64,000 nt of DNA from Rhizobium mayense. GTDB taxonomy: Bacteria > Pseudomonadota > Alphaproteobacteria > Rhizobiales > Rhizobiaceae. Of the stretch, positions 55,226 through 63,772 are shown piece by piece. The notes beneath the pieces were generated by a model. That model did no database searches. It saw nothing but the letters and a program-made list of their open reading frames with translations, and was not told the origin of the DNA. Location: contig NZ_JARFYM010000001.1 of NCBI RefSeq assembly GCF_030272705.1, positions 124,001 to 188,000 of the forward strand, given 5' to 3'. The position numbers and the translations under genes were made by a program. Each line of letters starts with the position of its first letter. Within the stretch, counting starts at the first letter, position 1.

Positions 55226-56074
55226 CTAGCATGGCGGATATGGATAGTAGCCGCACCGGTAACCGTCGTTGTAGTAGTACGGATAGTAGGGGCGTGCGAC
55301 CGCGGCGCCTACGGCGACCCCGGCAGCTACGCCTGCCGCCATCGGGGCGCCGGTATACCACGCACCATGATAGACAGGGGCGTGCCAGTAATTGTTGCCG
55401 TGCCAGGCATATGTATTTCCCGTGCGGTCATTGTGGTACACGGCGGTGTCGCCTACGCGCCCATAACTGCCGGCGAAGTCTCCGCGGTCGCGATCGAAAC
55501 CGCCACCGCCAAAATCGCGGCCGCCAAAACCACCACCAAAGCCGCCACCGCCAAAATCGTGGCCGCCGAAACCGCCTCCGCCAAAGCCGCCGCCGCGATC
55601 GATGAAGAGGGCCGCGGGTCCGCTGGATCCGGCGAGGCTCCCTTCAAGGACCGAGACGTCGAAGGTCAGATTACCGCCATCGAGCTTAGGTGTCTTCAGC
55701 ACCACCACTGCATCCGCGACCTTCGAGCCATCGCCGCCGAGGACCGATATGGTGGCATTCGGCGGATCGTTGATGAAATTGTCCTTATCCTTGTCCCACT
55801 GCATGATGAACTGTTCGGTCGTCACATGGCCCGCCGCCCGCACGGGACGATCGGCGAATACGATCGAATTGGCCGACACACCGGTCATGGTCAGCTTGTC
55901 ATCCTGCAAGCTAGCCCCCGCGGAGTTGAGAACGAAGAGTGATGGTACAGGTCCTGATGGCTTGACCATGCCGATCGTCTTCTGCGGTTGTTCCTGCCCG
56001 ACGACGATTGCCGTGCCGCCGAGGAATGCGAATGCGGCCAATAAACTAACGGCCAAGCAAATTGAAGCCTTCAT
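55226..56074 (-). CDS. Secreted hypothetical protein, paralogue B with Gly/Phe/Asp repeats
   Basis: The 282-residue protein starts MKASICLAVSLLAAFAFLGG (GGGAGGA is 8 nt upstream of the ATG at 56074) with a signal peptide. The N-terminal domain is shared with paralogue A. The middle has repeats of the GGGGFGG[HRG]DF type over about 45 residues, and the C-terminus has YWHAPVYHGAWY followed by a Tyr/Pro-rich tail. It should be periplasmic or extracellular. The HAD phosphatase-like gene ends 81 bp upstream of its start, and an operon is possible. Confidence 0.85.
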   Translation of the reverse strand: MKASICLAVSLLAAFAFLGGTAIVVGQEQPQKTIGMVKPSGPVPSLFVLNSAGASLQDDKLTMTGVSANSIVFADRPVRAAGHVTTEQFIMQWDKDKDNFINDPPNATISVLGGDGSKVADAVVVLKTPKLDGGNLTFDVSVLEGSLAGSSGPAALFIDRGGGFGGGGFGGHDFGGGGFGGGFGGRDFGGGGFDRDRGDFAGSYGRVGDTAVYHNDRTGNTYAWHGNNYWHAPVYHGAWYTGAPMAAGVAAGVAVGAAVARPYYPYYYNDGYRCGYYPYPPC

Positions 56075-56154
56075 GTGAGTGGTCCTCCCAGTGGGAACCG
56101 CAAGGAGACCGATTTCGGCCGGGATGCCGGATCGGACGCGCGCTCGTTCCCGGT

Positions 56155-57219
56155 TCATTGTCCGCTGGCCACGTCATCCGCGAAGATGCGTTTCCAATCG
56201 TTCTTCATGCTGATGACGAGCCAGTCGTCGGCTTTGGCCTCGTCGTAGAGTTTCTGCGTGAACGTGCCGATCTTCGAGTCGGGCAGGCCTTGGGCCGGCC
56301 CATGGGCATATTCGCGCACGGCATCGTCATGGAGCAGCAGCAGGGCGAGCCGCGGCCCGTCGCCGGTCTTGGTGTATTCCAGCACCTGCTCGTCGCCGAT
56401 CGAGTTGCCGAAGGCAATCAGCGGCCGCCGCCCGATCATCAGGTGAATGCCCTCGGGCTTGCCGGCATTGTTGTCGTTGAGAAGCAGCTTCGGCTGCTTG
56501 GTCAGGGTCGTCTTGCCGTTCTTGTCGTGACCGTAGGTCGTTCCGCCGACAGTTCCCACCACCTGCTCGGGCGGAATTCCATAGGTTCCTTCCGTATGGA
56601 CGCGCACGAAATCCTGACCGCCGCCCGTGACGATATAGGTCTTGTAGCCATTGGCACGCAGGTATTTCAGTACCTCCTGCATCGGCTGGTATGTGAGATC
56701 GGTGTAGGGATGCTTCCAGCGCGGATCCTTGGCGTCCGCCAGCCATTTTTTCACCTCGGCCGTGAACTGGTCGATGGTCATGCCGGTGAGCGTCGTCGCA
56801 GGCAACTTTTCCAGCTCCTTCATCGGCAGCTTGGCAATCGCCTCGCGGTCTCCCGTCAGCACCGTCTTGAAGGGCTCCACCTTCTTGAGTTCGGGCTTTG
56901 CGGCCACGAGCGCCGGAACCCGATCCAGGCGGTATGTGACCTGGCTGTAGATCGGATGCTCTACCCATAGCGTGCCGTCCTGGTCGAAGGTGGCAATCCT
57001 TTGCTCCGCCGGCACGAAGGTGGACTTGTTCTGGTCGGTCGTCGCCTTCACGAAGTCGACGATTGCCTGCTTGTTCGTCGAGTCATTCCAGGACGGCAGC
57101 GGATCGGTCGAGCCGTCCTGCGCTCGCAGCGGTGACAATGTGGCAAGCAATCCGAGACTTAGGGCCATCGCTGCGAACAGAACGTGGCGTCTTGCCGGTT
57201 GGCAATCGACGTAGCGCAT
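56155..57219 (-). CDS. Secreted HAD-superfamily hydrolase (phosphatase-like)
   Basis: The 354-residue protein carries a signal peptide-like start (a hydrophobic stretch at residues 13-32, ending LRAQ). The HAD motif I is FDQDGTLW (Asp79, Asp81). Motif II/III features follow later (YIVTGGGQDFVRVH), and the acidic motif IV is in FGNSIGDEQVL. The predicted activity is hydrolysis of a phosphate ester, or dehalogenation, in the periplasm. It is upstream of the paralogous secreted proteins and 235 bp downstream of the arylsulfatase, all on the minus strand. Confidence 0.85.
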   Translation of the reverse strand: MRYVDCQPARRHVLFAAMALSLGLLATLSPLRAQDGSTDPLPSWNDSTNKQAIVDFVKATTDQNKSTFVPAEQRIATFDQDGTLWVEHPIYSQVTYRLDRVPALVAAKPELKKVEPFKTVLTGDREAIAKLPMKELEKLPATTLTGMTIDQFTAEVKKWLADAKDPRWKHPYTDLTYQPMQEVLKYLRANGYKTYIVTGGGQDFVRVHTEGTYGIPPEQVVGTVGGTTYGHDKNGKTTLTKQPKLLLNDNNAGKPEGIHLMIGRRPLIAFGNSIGDEQVLEYTKTGDGPRLALLLLHDDAVREYAHGPAQGLPDSKIGTFTQKLYDEAKADDWLVISMKNDWKRIFADDVASGQ

Positions 57220-57454
57220 TGCAATTCTCCATCTTCACCGAAACGGCATGCCGACCCCAGTGGGGCGTCCTCGCTTACGCGACCGCAAGATGGTCGCTGA
57301 TGGCTCTGGTAAGGAACGGACACCTTGCCTCACATAAACACCGCTCCAACCAGAAACAGTGCAGGGCGGCCTTCGCTCGGCTACCCGAAAGGTCCTCAAC
57401 GCCAGACCCCAGCGCGGACGGTCTTGGCAGACCGCCCGCATTGAGGATTGGCTA

Positions 57455-59095
57455 TCAGTTGCTCGGACCTTTTGCCGCCGCCTCAGCCTGCGCCATGCGC
57501 TGCTGCATCTCGGCCTTGACGGCGTCTAGATTGAAGCTGGCGCCTCGCTGCATCGGCGGAAAATCGATGAAGGTCTGGAGTTCCTTTCCGACCAGCTGCT
57601 GGACAAATACGAAGCGCCAGAATTGATACTTGAACCAGTCGAAGTATTGCTGGCCGCCCTCTTTCGTTCCGTTGTTGGGCCAGCCGGTCCGCTCGAATGG
57701 ATCGAGGCGCAGGTTGGTGATGTATGGCACGTCGGGATGGGTCTTTTCGCCAACCCAGCCTTGAGGCTGATCGATGAAGCGGAATTTGTAATCGTCGATG
57801 CGAACTGCGCCGACCGTGCTTTCGCCGAGATAGAAAATCTCGTGGCGTGCGGACGGGGCCTTGCCGGTGATAGCCGCCGTCTGGTCGTAGCCATCAAGAT
57901 GGTTCTTATAGGTCCGGTCACCTATGGTCTTGCCTTGCAGCAGTTCGTTGGTGATGTTCGGATTGCCGGCTGCGGCAACAAAGGTCGGTAACCAGTCCAG
58001 GCCGGAGAAAATGCCGTTCTGTACGGTATCAGCCGGCACATGACCCGGCCAGCGCAGGATCGCAGGTACGCGAAAGCCGCCCTCAAGCACAGTGCCCTTT
58101 GACTGGGCGAACGGCGTCTGCCCTCCGTCGGGCCAGGTAAACACTTCCGTCCCGTTGTCGGTCGTGAACAGGACGATAGTGTTGTCGTCCTCGCCCAAAT
58201 CCTTGATCTTTTTCATCACGAGCCCGACGTCGTCATCGAGCTGGGCCATGCCGGCTTCCTCTTCCGACCAGCCGTTCTCGGCGTTTCGCATCGCCTCATA
58301 TTTGGGAGAGAGGTGGGTGACTATGTGCATGCGCGTGGGGTTCAGCCAGACAAAGAAAGGCTTGTTGTCCTTCTTCGCCTTTTCAATGAAGCCCGTGGCG
58401 AAGTCGCGGATCTCGTCGTCGACCGTTTCCATGCGCTTGGGATAGAGCGGGCCGGCATCCTCGATCCTTTGCTTGCCGATTTTGCCCCAGCGCGGCATCT
58501 CGGTCGGGTCATCCTTGTCGGTCGCCCAGCTATGGACCATGTTGCGCGGCCCAACCACGTTCAACAGATCCTGCGGATAATTGGGATGGGCCGGGTCCTC
58601 CATCGCGTCGAGATGATAAAGGTAACCGAAGAACTCATCGAAGCCGTGAACGGTCGGCAGGAACTCGTTCTTGTCACCCAGATGGTTCTTGCCAAACTGG
58701 CCGGTGCTGTAGCCCATTGACTTCAAGACGGTTGCGATGGTCACGGCTTCGGCGGGAAGGCCTACCGACGCGCCAGCCTGCCCAACTGTGGTCATGCCGG
58801 TTCGGATCGGCAGCTCGCCCGTGATGAAGTTGGCGCGACCCGCCGTGCAACTGGCCTCCGCATAATAGTCCGTGAAGAGCATGCCTTCCTTGGCCATCTG
58901 ATCCAGGTTGGGGGTACGCCCCGCCATCAGGCCGCGACTATAGGCTCCAATGTTCCACATGCCGATATCATCGCCCATAATGACGAGGATATTGGGCTTC
59001 GGCTGTTCTTGAGCCTGCACGGGCGCATGGCCGGCAAGCAGGGGCGCGCTGCCACAAAGCAATGCGGCCATCAGAAGATTCTGTCTGATATTCAT
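57455..59095 (-). CDS. Arylsulfatase (formylglycine-dependent)
   Basis: The 546-residue protein has a signal peptide (MNIRQNLLMAALLCGSAPLL, cleaved after VQAQ), then the sulfatase domain NILVIMGDDIGMWN with metal ligands Asp42/Asp43. The Cys83-Thr-Ala-Gly-Arg87 motif has its Cys converted to formylglycine by a maturation enzyme not seen in this window. LFTTDNGTEVFTWPDGG supplies further metal ligands. It releases sulfate from organic sulfate esters in the periplasm. It heads the leftward set of secreted hydrolases. Confidence 0.94.
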   Translation of the reverse strand: MNIRQNLLMAALLCGSAPLLAGHAPVQAQEQPKPNILVIMGDDIGMWNIGAYSRGLMAGRTPNLDQMAKEGMLFTDYYAEASCTAGRANFITGELPIRTGMTTVGQAGASVGLPAEAVTIATVLKSMGYSTGQFGKNHLGDKNEFLPTVHGFDEFFGYLYHLDAMEDPAHPNYPQDLLNVVGPRNMVHSWATDKDDPTEMPRWGKIGKQRIEDAGPLYPKRMETVDDEIRDFATGFIEKAKKDNKPFFVWLNPTRMHIVTHLSPKYEAMRNAENGWSEEEAGMAQLDDDVGLVMKKIKDLGEDDNTIVLFTTDNGTEVFTWPDGGQTPFAQSKGTVLEGGFRVPAILRWPGHVPADTVQNGIFSGLDWLPTFVAAAGNPNITNELLQGKTIGDRTYKNHLDGYDQTAAITGKAPSARHEIFYLGESTVGAVRIDDYKFRFIDQPQGWVGEKTHPDVPYITNLRLDPFERTGWPNNGTKEGGQQYFDWFKYQFWRFVFVQQLVGKELQTFIDFPPMQRGASFNLDAVKAEMQQRMAQAEAAAKGPSN

Positions 59096-59175
59096 TGCGG
59101 CTTCCCTCCTCGTTGATAGTTCATCGCGCGGGCGGGCTCACGAAACGTCCGGCAGCGGCGCATTCCCGCTCGCGG

Positions 59176-59418
59176 CTATGGCTTGGGTTCAGTGGAAAGG
59201 TCGAGCATCCGAACGATTTCCGCCTCCAGCTCCGACGCGAAAGCCCCGTATTCCTTCGCCTTCGCATCGCAGTTCGTAGCCTGCCAATGCTGCATCGCCG
59301 CCAATGCTTCCTCGTAGTCCGCGCAGACCGCCCGAAATTCCTCGCTTTGAGCAAGGAGCCTGCGTATCGGCAGCTCCCGGTGCGGAAATCGACTGATAAG
59401 GCGACCCACTATTGACAT
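59176..59418 (-). CDS. Small conserved hypothetical protein
   Basis: The 80-residue protein MSIVGRLISRFPHRELPIRR has GGAGG 8 nt before the ATG and no signal peptide. It is mostly helical and charged (EEFRAVCADYEEALAAMQHW), which suggests a coiled or two-helix bundle. I recall similar small proteins near sulfatase or exported-hydrolase genes in rhizobia but cannot name a family. It is 80 bp upstream of the arylsulfatase start and may be first in that operon. Confidence 0.65.
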   Translation of the reverse strand: MSIVGRLISRFPHRELPIRRLLAQSEEFRAVCADYEEALAAMQHWQATNCDAKAKEYGAFASELEAEIVRMLDLSTEPKP

Positions 59419-59487
59419 GGCGCTTGCCTCCGTGATCGCGACAGGGATTCACGGGCAACCCAGCTAAGCGCGATGAGGGGGCCGGGA

Positions 59488-59513
59488 CAAGGTACGAACA
59501 TGTTCGTACCTTG
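59488..59513. promoter_or_regulatory. 26-bp perfect palindrome, operator candidate
   Basis: The half CAAGGTACGAACA (59488-59500) is followed at once by its exact complement (59501-59513). A perfect palindrome of this length is unlikely by chance. It is 70 bp before the start codon of the leftward small gene, so it may control the sulfatase set, with the transcription factor unknown. Confidence 0.8.
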
Positions 59514-59729
59514 CTGAAACGCCGAAGTGACGGGTCTTGGTCCATCCAGGCACGGCATGTTCTGTCATGAAGCGGTCACGATGATTAACCTCAACGTGCT
59601 GGTTTCATGGACGGAAGAGTGAGCGCATACTGGCGCCCGCTGTCCTGGGTAGGTCGACTGCTAGCGGACAACTCGACGGGACGGCTACTGATCGATTCGG
59701 CAAACCGGATTACCGCCTTCAGCGCAGAC

Positions 59730-59755
59730 GCGCGAAGTGGAGGCGCGAAGTGGGG
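59730..59755 (+). repeat. 13-bp tandem duplication before the regulator start
   Basis: GCGCGAAGTGG occurs at 59730-59740 and 59743-59753. The second copy runs into GGGGGA, which acts as the ribosome-binding site of the gene at 59765. Confidence 0.65.
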
Positions 59756-59764
59756 GAATGACCG

Positions 59765-61639
59765 ATGGCATCGACCCAGAACCCATCCAACCAGGACGCG
59801 GATGGAAGTCCTTCTCACCCATCGCCGGAAAACTGCCGCCAGCAGTTGGAGCGCATTCTGGCGTGCCCTTCTCTCCAGGCCAGCCCGCGCCGAAAAACGC
59901 TTCTCCGTTACCTTGTAGAGGAGACTCTAGCGAAGCGCACCGAAAAATTGAAAGGTTACTCGATCGCGCTCTCCGTCTTCGGCCGCGACGGCACCTTCGA
60001 TCCGCAGTCGGATCCGGTTGTCCGCCTGGAGGCCCGCCGCCTCAGGCGCGATCTCGATGGATACTATGCTGGCGCGGGCGCTCATGACCGGCTGCGGATT
60101 TCGATCCCGCGGGGCGGATATATTCCGCTCTTCGAATGGACGGACGCAACACCTCGGCCGGCCCCAAAGCCCACTGACGATCCTGATCTAGAGCCACCGG
60201 TCTCGATAGGCTTGATGCCGCCTGACGTACCGACGGGACCGATGATCGCAATATCGGCCGCTCCAGCGCCAAGTCGTGGGAAGGTTTTTACTGGGTGGCG
60301 GACCAGTCGATTGATCATGGCCGCGGGGCTCACCGCTGTCCTCTTGTTCGTGATCGTCGGGATGTGGTTCGCGGTTAGCAATCGGCGGCACGAGACGGTG
60401 GCCCGCGGGCCTTCCGTGATCGTGCTGCCGTTCGAAGCGCTGAGCTCGGGAGAGGACGACCGCTTTCTCGCCGCCGGCTTGACGCAGGAGCTCATCACCA
60501 ATTTCATGAGGTTCTCCGAGTTTCGGCTCTATTCCCTTCCTGCGACCTTCGGATTGGACGCGAAGGCCGATCCCGTGGACCTCGGGCGGAACATTCCAAT
60601 CTCCTATGTGGTGAAGGGCAATCTTCGCTCGGCGAGCGGATCGGTTCACGTCGGCGTTCAGCTGGTCGACGCCGCCAGTGGCCTAGTCCTCTGGAGCGAA
60701 ACCTATGATCGGCCGATGATGCCCAGTGCACTGTTGGATGTTCAAAACGAACTCGCAAGCCGGATCGCCGGCGTGCTGGGCCAGCCCTATGGGGTGGTCA
60801 ATAGCGACGCGGCGAGCCGGCTGCTGGAAAAAGGGGCAGCTCCGAGCATGCCCACCTATACCTGCATGCTGCGTGCCTATGCTTACCGGCGCACCTTTGC
60901 GGCAGACCTGTATACACCCGTGCGCTCCTGCATCGAAGATTCCGTCCGGCGGGACCCCGGTTATGCCGCCGGATGGGCGATGCTCGGCTGGCTTCATCTT
61001 GATGCCGCGAGATTCCACATGGTGCCCAAGGCAGCGGTCGACGGCGAATTTGCTCAAGCCTACAGCGCCGCCGGTCATGCTGTCGAACTCGACGCAAGCA
61101 GTGTCCTGGCGTTGGAGGCTCTCGCGGCGATCAACTACTATGCGGGAAACTTCGACGAGTCTGAGCGGCTCCAGCACCGGGCTCTGGCGCTCAATCCGAA
61201 CGATCCGGATATGCTTGCGCAATTCGGCTGGCGGCTTGCCGCCCGCGGAAAGTGGGACGAGGGGCTGTCCTATCTGCAACGCGCGATCGACCGGACGATC
61301 AATCCCCCCGGCTGGTACTTCAATCTGATCACGATCCATCAGTATCTGCAGGGGGACTACGCGGCCGCTCTCGAAAGCGCTGAGCGGGGTACCTCCGACG
61401 GTTCGGCGATAAGCTGGTCCTTTGTTGCCATTGCGCAAGGTGCGCTTGGCAATCGCAAGGCCGCTCAACAGGCTCTAGCCGAGATGGCGGCGAGATCGCC
61501 GTCCATGGCTCGCGATCCCGCGGCCGCGTACCGTCAGCATCAAGGTATCGACACGATTGTCGAAAGCCTGGTTGCTGGGTTGCGCAAAGCGGGCTGGACG
61601 GAGCCCCGTGTTGGCGAAGATTTGACCGTAAGGCAATGA
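59765..61639 (+). CDS. Membrane-anchored winged-helix/TPR regulator
   Basis: The 624-residue protein has three parts. Residues 20-125 form a domain (RRKTLLRYLVEETLAKRTEKLKGYSIALSVFGRDGTFDPQSDPVVRLEARRLRR) seen in proteins often mislabelled adenylate cyclase and thought to be DNA-binding winged helices. A membrane helix follows at about 182-204. A periplasmic TolB/FlgO-like domain starts at VIVLPFEALSSGEDDRFLAAGLTQELI, with TPR repeats in the last 250 residues. No cyclase catalytic domain is present. It may be a one-component membrane sensor for the adjacent sulfatase/porin genes, like CadC. Confidence 0.78.
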   Translation: MASTQNPSNQDADGSPSHPSPENCRQQLERILACPSLQASPRRKTLLRYLVEETLAKRTEKLKGYSIALSVFGRDGTFDPQSDPVVRLEARRLRRDLDGYYAGAGAHDRLRISIPRGGYIPLFEWTDATPRPAPKPTDDPDLEPPVSIGLMPPDVPTGPMIAISAAPAPSRGKVFTGWRTSRLIMAAGLTAVLLFVIVGMWFAVSNRRHETVARGPSVIVLPFEALSSGEDDRFLAAGLTQELITNFMRFSEFRLYSLPATFGLDAKADPVDLGRNIPISYVVKGNLRSASGSVHVGVQLVDAASGLVLWSETYDRPMMPSALLDVQNELASRIAGVLGQPYGVVNSDAASRLLEKGAAPSMPTYTCMLRAYAYRRTFAADLYTPVRSCIEDSVRRDPGYAAGWAMLGWLHLDAARFHMVPKAAVDGEFAQAYSAAGHAVELDASSVLALEALAAINYYAGNFDESERLQHRALALNPNDPDMLAQFGWRLAARGKWDEGLSYLQRAIDRTINPPGWYFNLITIHQYLQGDYAAALESAERGTSDGSAISWSFVAIAQGALGNRKAAQQALAEMAARSPSMARDPAAAYRQHQGIDTIVESLVAGLRKAGWTEPRVGEDLTVRQ

Positions 61640-61878
61640 AGCCGATAGCCGCGTTCACCGGCAATCGACTGAAGCTGGGGGCGGCGGCCGCTCGGAGGTG
61701 GTTGCTACGGAACAGCGGGAGTGGGAAGCACGCCGATCTGGGCTTTCCTATCGGTGAAATAGAGGCCGCTGCCGCGGTTTCGACCGGACTTGGTTGCCCC
61801 AGCACTCCGCGGGCGCTCATCGCGTCGGCGACATCGTCGCGATTCCGGAGATTTGTAGTTGCGATTGATCGTGCCACC

Positions 61879-62682
61879 TTAGAAGTGGATCGTCAGGCCC
61901 ACAATCGGCCCCTGCTCGACGACGTCGAAGAGGAAATTGTCCCGATCATAGTCAACGCCGAGGGCGCGGTAGCCGGCGACAGCCGAAATCGTGTTGTTAA
62001 ATTTGTAACCAAGGCCGCCACCAACATCCCAATCGACATTTGCACCGCCTCCTCCGACCAGGCCCCAACCGGTCGCAAAGACCTCCGGCGTGAAGAAGTA
62101 GTTGCCCCTTAGCCCCGCCATGGCGTCGACCCAGGTCTGCGAGAGCCCACCTTCGAAACCGCCCAGGACTTTGCCCACGATTCCGCCATTGAGGGAAAAG
62201 CTTGTGTCTACGTTCCAAATCCTCGCGCCGCCGACAATATCGAGAGTGGCGTTTGGCTGGTCGATCAATGCGTACCCAACGCCAATGAGGCCGGCGAAGG
62301 ACTTGGCGTCGACGTCGACGTTATTGGCTACGATGCCTCTTGGGGTCGATGCGTTCATGGAGAATTTCGTATAAATGATATCGCCGAAAATGCTGTAGCG
62401 GTCATAGCGCGCTTCGCCGGTCACCATCGCCGCGAAATCGAGATGGTCAAATAGATCGCCAAAATCCGCGTCGATATGCACCGGGGGGAGACGGCCGTGG
62501 CCGACATCGCCCGACAGGTCCGGTGCCCAGAAATATGGCGTGAGCGTGAACATCCATCCCGAAGGAGTTTGCACGGCGGACGGGGCCGGTGCGAGCGGCG
62601 TCAGATCGGCTGCCCGCGATTTCGATGACAGAAACACCGCTACCGCCAAAATAGTCCAGCATATGAGTGTGCTCACTCGCAT
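61879..62682 (-). CDS. Outer-membrane beta-barrel protein 1
   Basis: The 267-residue protein has a signal peptide (ending near SKSRA), then a series of alternating strands rich in Gly, Tyr and Phe: GWMFTLTPYFWAPDLSGDVG, GEARYDRYSIFGDIIYTKF, and the C-terminal barrel strand IVGLTIHF ending in Phe, the OMP sorting signal. It is likely a small porin or barrel channel. It is on the minus strand, and its start is 59 bp past the stop codon of barrel protein 2 at 62742. Confidence 0.82.
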   Translation of the reverse strand: MRVSTLICWTILAVAVFLSSKSRAADLTPLAPAPSAVQTPSGWMFTLTPYFWAPDLSGDVGHGRLPPVHIDADFGDLFDHLDFAAMVTGEARYDRYSIFGDIIYTKFSMNASTPRGIVANNVDVDAKSFAGLIGVGYALIDQPNATLDIVGGARIWNVDTSFSLNGGIVGKVLGGFEGGLSQTWVDAMAGLRGNYFFTPEVFATGWGLVGGGGANVDWDVGGGLGYKFNNTISAVAGYRALGVDYDRDNFLFDVVEQGPIVGLTIHF

Positions 62683-62741
62683 CGGATCCTCCTCCCGGTG
62701 GCCAAATAAATCACGATTGCCCCCATCCGGCGCTCACGGAG

Positions 62742-63551
62742 CTAGAGCCCCTCCGTAGGAAGCAGGAAAGTCATACCCACGCGTGCACCCCATCCAGTTG
62801 GCCCGCCATCGGGCGAGTCGGCCCAATAGCGAGCAGCCGCAAATAGTTGCACCGGCAGCTTGCCGAACTTCACGATCTTGGCCACTTGGAGGTTGATCGG
62901 CACCGACCATTCATGGGCCTCCCAGTTATAGGTCGATTCAGTGTTGAGCGAAAACGTCCAGGCGCTCTTGGTGGTATAGGCGACGAACGGCTGCAGGAAG
63001 GTCGCATTGACATTGGGCCGGTCTCTTTCACCCGCAAAGGACCAGAGGTGATTGGCCAAGGCGCCTACCGTCCAACCTTCGCCCTGCCAGAGTGCGACGC
63101 CTGTTGGGCCCGCGCTCCATTTGCCGGAACCAAGAAGATCGTCGGTTGCAGTCGGAATGCCGAAGGCTGGGCCGACGCCCCAAACAAAACCGTTGACCGG
63201 CTTGGCTGGAGAGAAGAAGAAACTCTGCGTAATATCGCCAAGACCGAATTGTGTCCCAGAACCCGGGAAAATCTCATGCTGGTGGATGATCGGCAGGATC
63301 GTCCTAGAAATCAGGTTCCAGTCATCGTTGAGATGAAATGGAACGACCGGCTGGACGTTCAGATAAACCTGCGAACCGTCCTTTGCGGGACCGATGCCGT
63401 CATTATAGTTGAATTGGAAGGGGATGCTGATGAGGTCGGCGACCGGATTCGAGAGCTTCTTTGCCAAGTCGGAATCGTCGTGCTGCTCCTGACATTGAGC
63501 ACTCGCTGTCCAGCATATCGCTAGCGCTCCCCCAATTAGCCAGCGGCGCAT
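62742..63551 (-). CDS. Outer-membrane beta-barrel protein 2 (transporter-like)
   Basis: The 269-residue protein starts MRRWLIGGALAICWTASAQC with GGGGAGGA 7 nt upstream and a signal peptide. Strands such as QVYLNVQPVVPFHLNDDWNLISRTILPIIH and VGALANHLWSFAG fit the MetA-pathway/phenol-degradation-like OMP group (Phenol_MetA_deg-like). It ends FLLPTEGL, without the terminal aromatic residue. It is 59 bp upstream of the other barrel gene and probably co-transcribed with it. Confidence 0.82.
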   Translation of the reverse strand: MRRWLIGGALAICWTASAQCQEQHDDSDLAKKLSNPVADLISIPFQFNYNDGIGPAKDGSQVYLNVQPVVPFHLNDDWNLISRTILPIIHQHEIFPGSGTQFGLGDITQSFFFSPAKPVNGFVWGVGPAFGIPTATDDLLGSGKWSAGPTGVALWQGEGWTVGALANHLWSFAGERDRPNVNATFLQPFVAYTTKSAWTFSLNTESTYNWEAHEWSVPINLQVAKIVKFGKLPVQLFAAARYWADSPDGGPTGWGARVGMTFLLPTEGL

Positions 63552-63772
63552 GAAAAAATCCTCCCCAAGCCTCCTGCCAGCAGAATACATCAGCTACTAA
63601 AATTAGCAGAACACGAAATATGTCGCCTACTCTGAGCAACGGTGGATTGTGGACTGGGTGTGCTCGCATGGCCACACAACAAAGGACTAACGCCAGCTCC
63701 TGGGCTCCCGTTGGCACAAGTCGGCAAGAAGCTCGCAGGAATACGCCGCGATGCATAGGATGATATTGGCCG

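Larger units (their letters stand above)
59419..59764. other. Divergent regulatory region of the island module
   Basis: This 346-bp region between the small gene (leftward) and the winged-helix/TPR gene (rightward) holds a 26-bp perfect palindrome and a 13-bp tandem duplication, listed separately. No coding frame of note was found. Confidence 0.6.

Noticed and set aside
63403..63756. 117-codon minus-strand open frame overlapping the start of barrel protein 2
   Set aside because: It overlaps a gene with a good ribosome-binding site and signal peptide and has no family features of its own.
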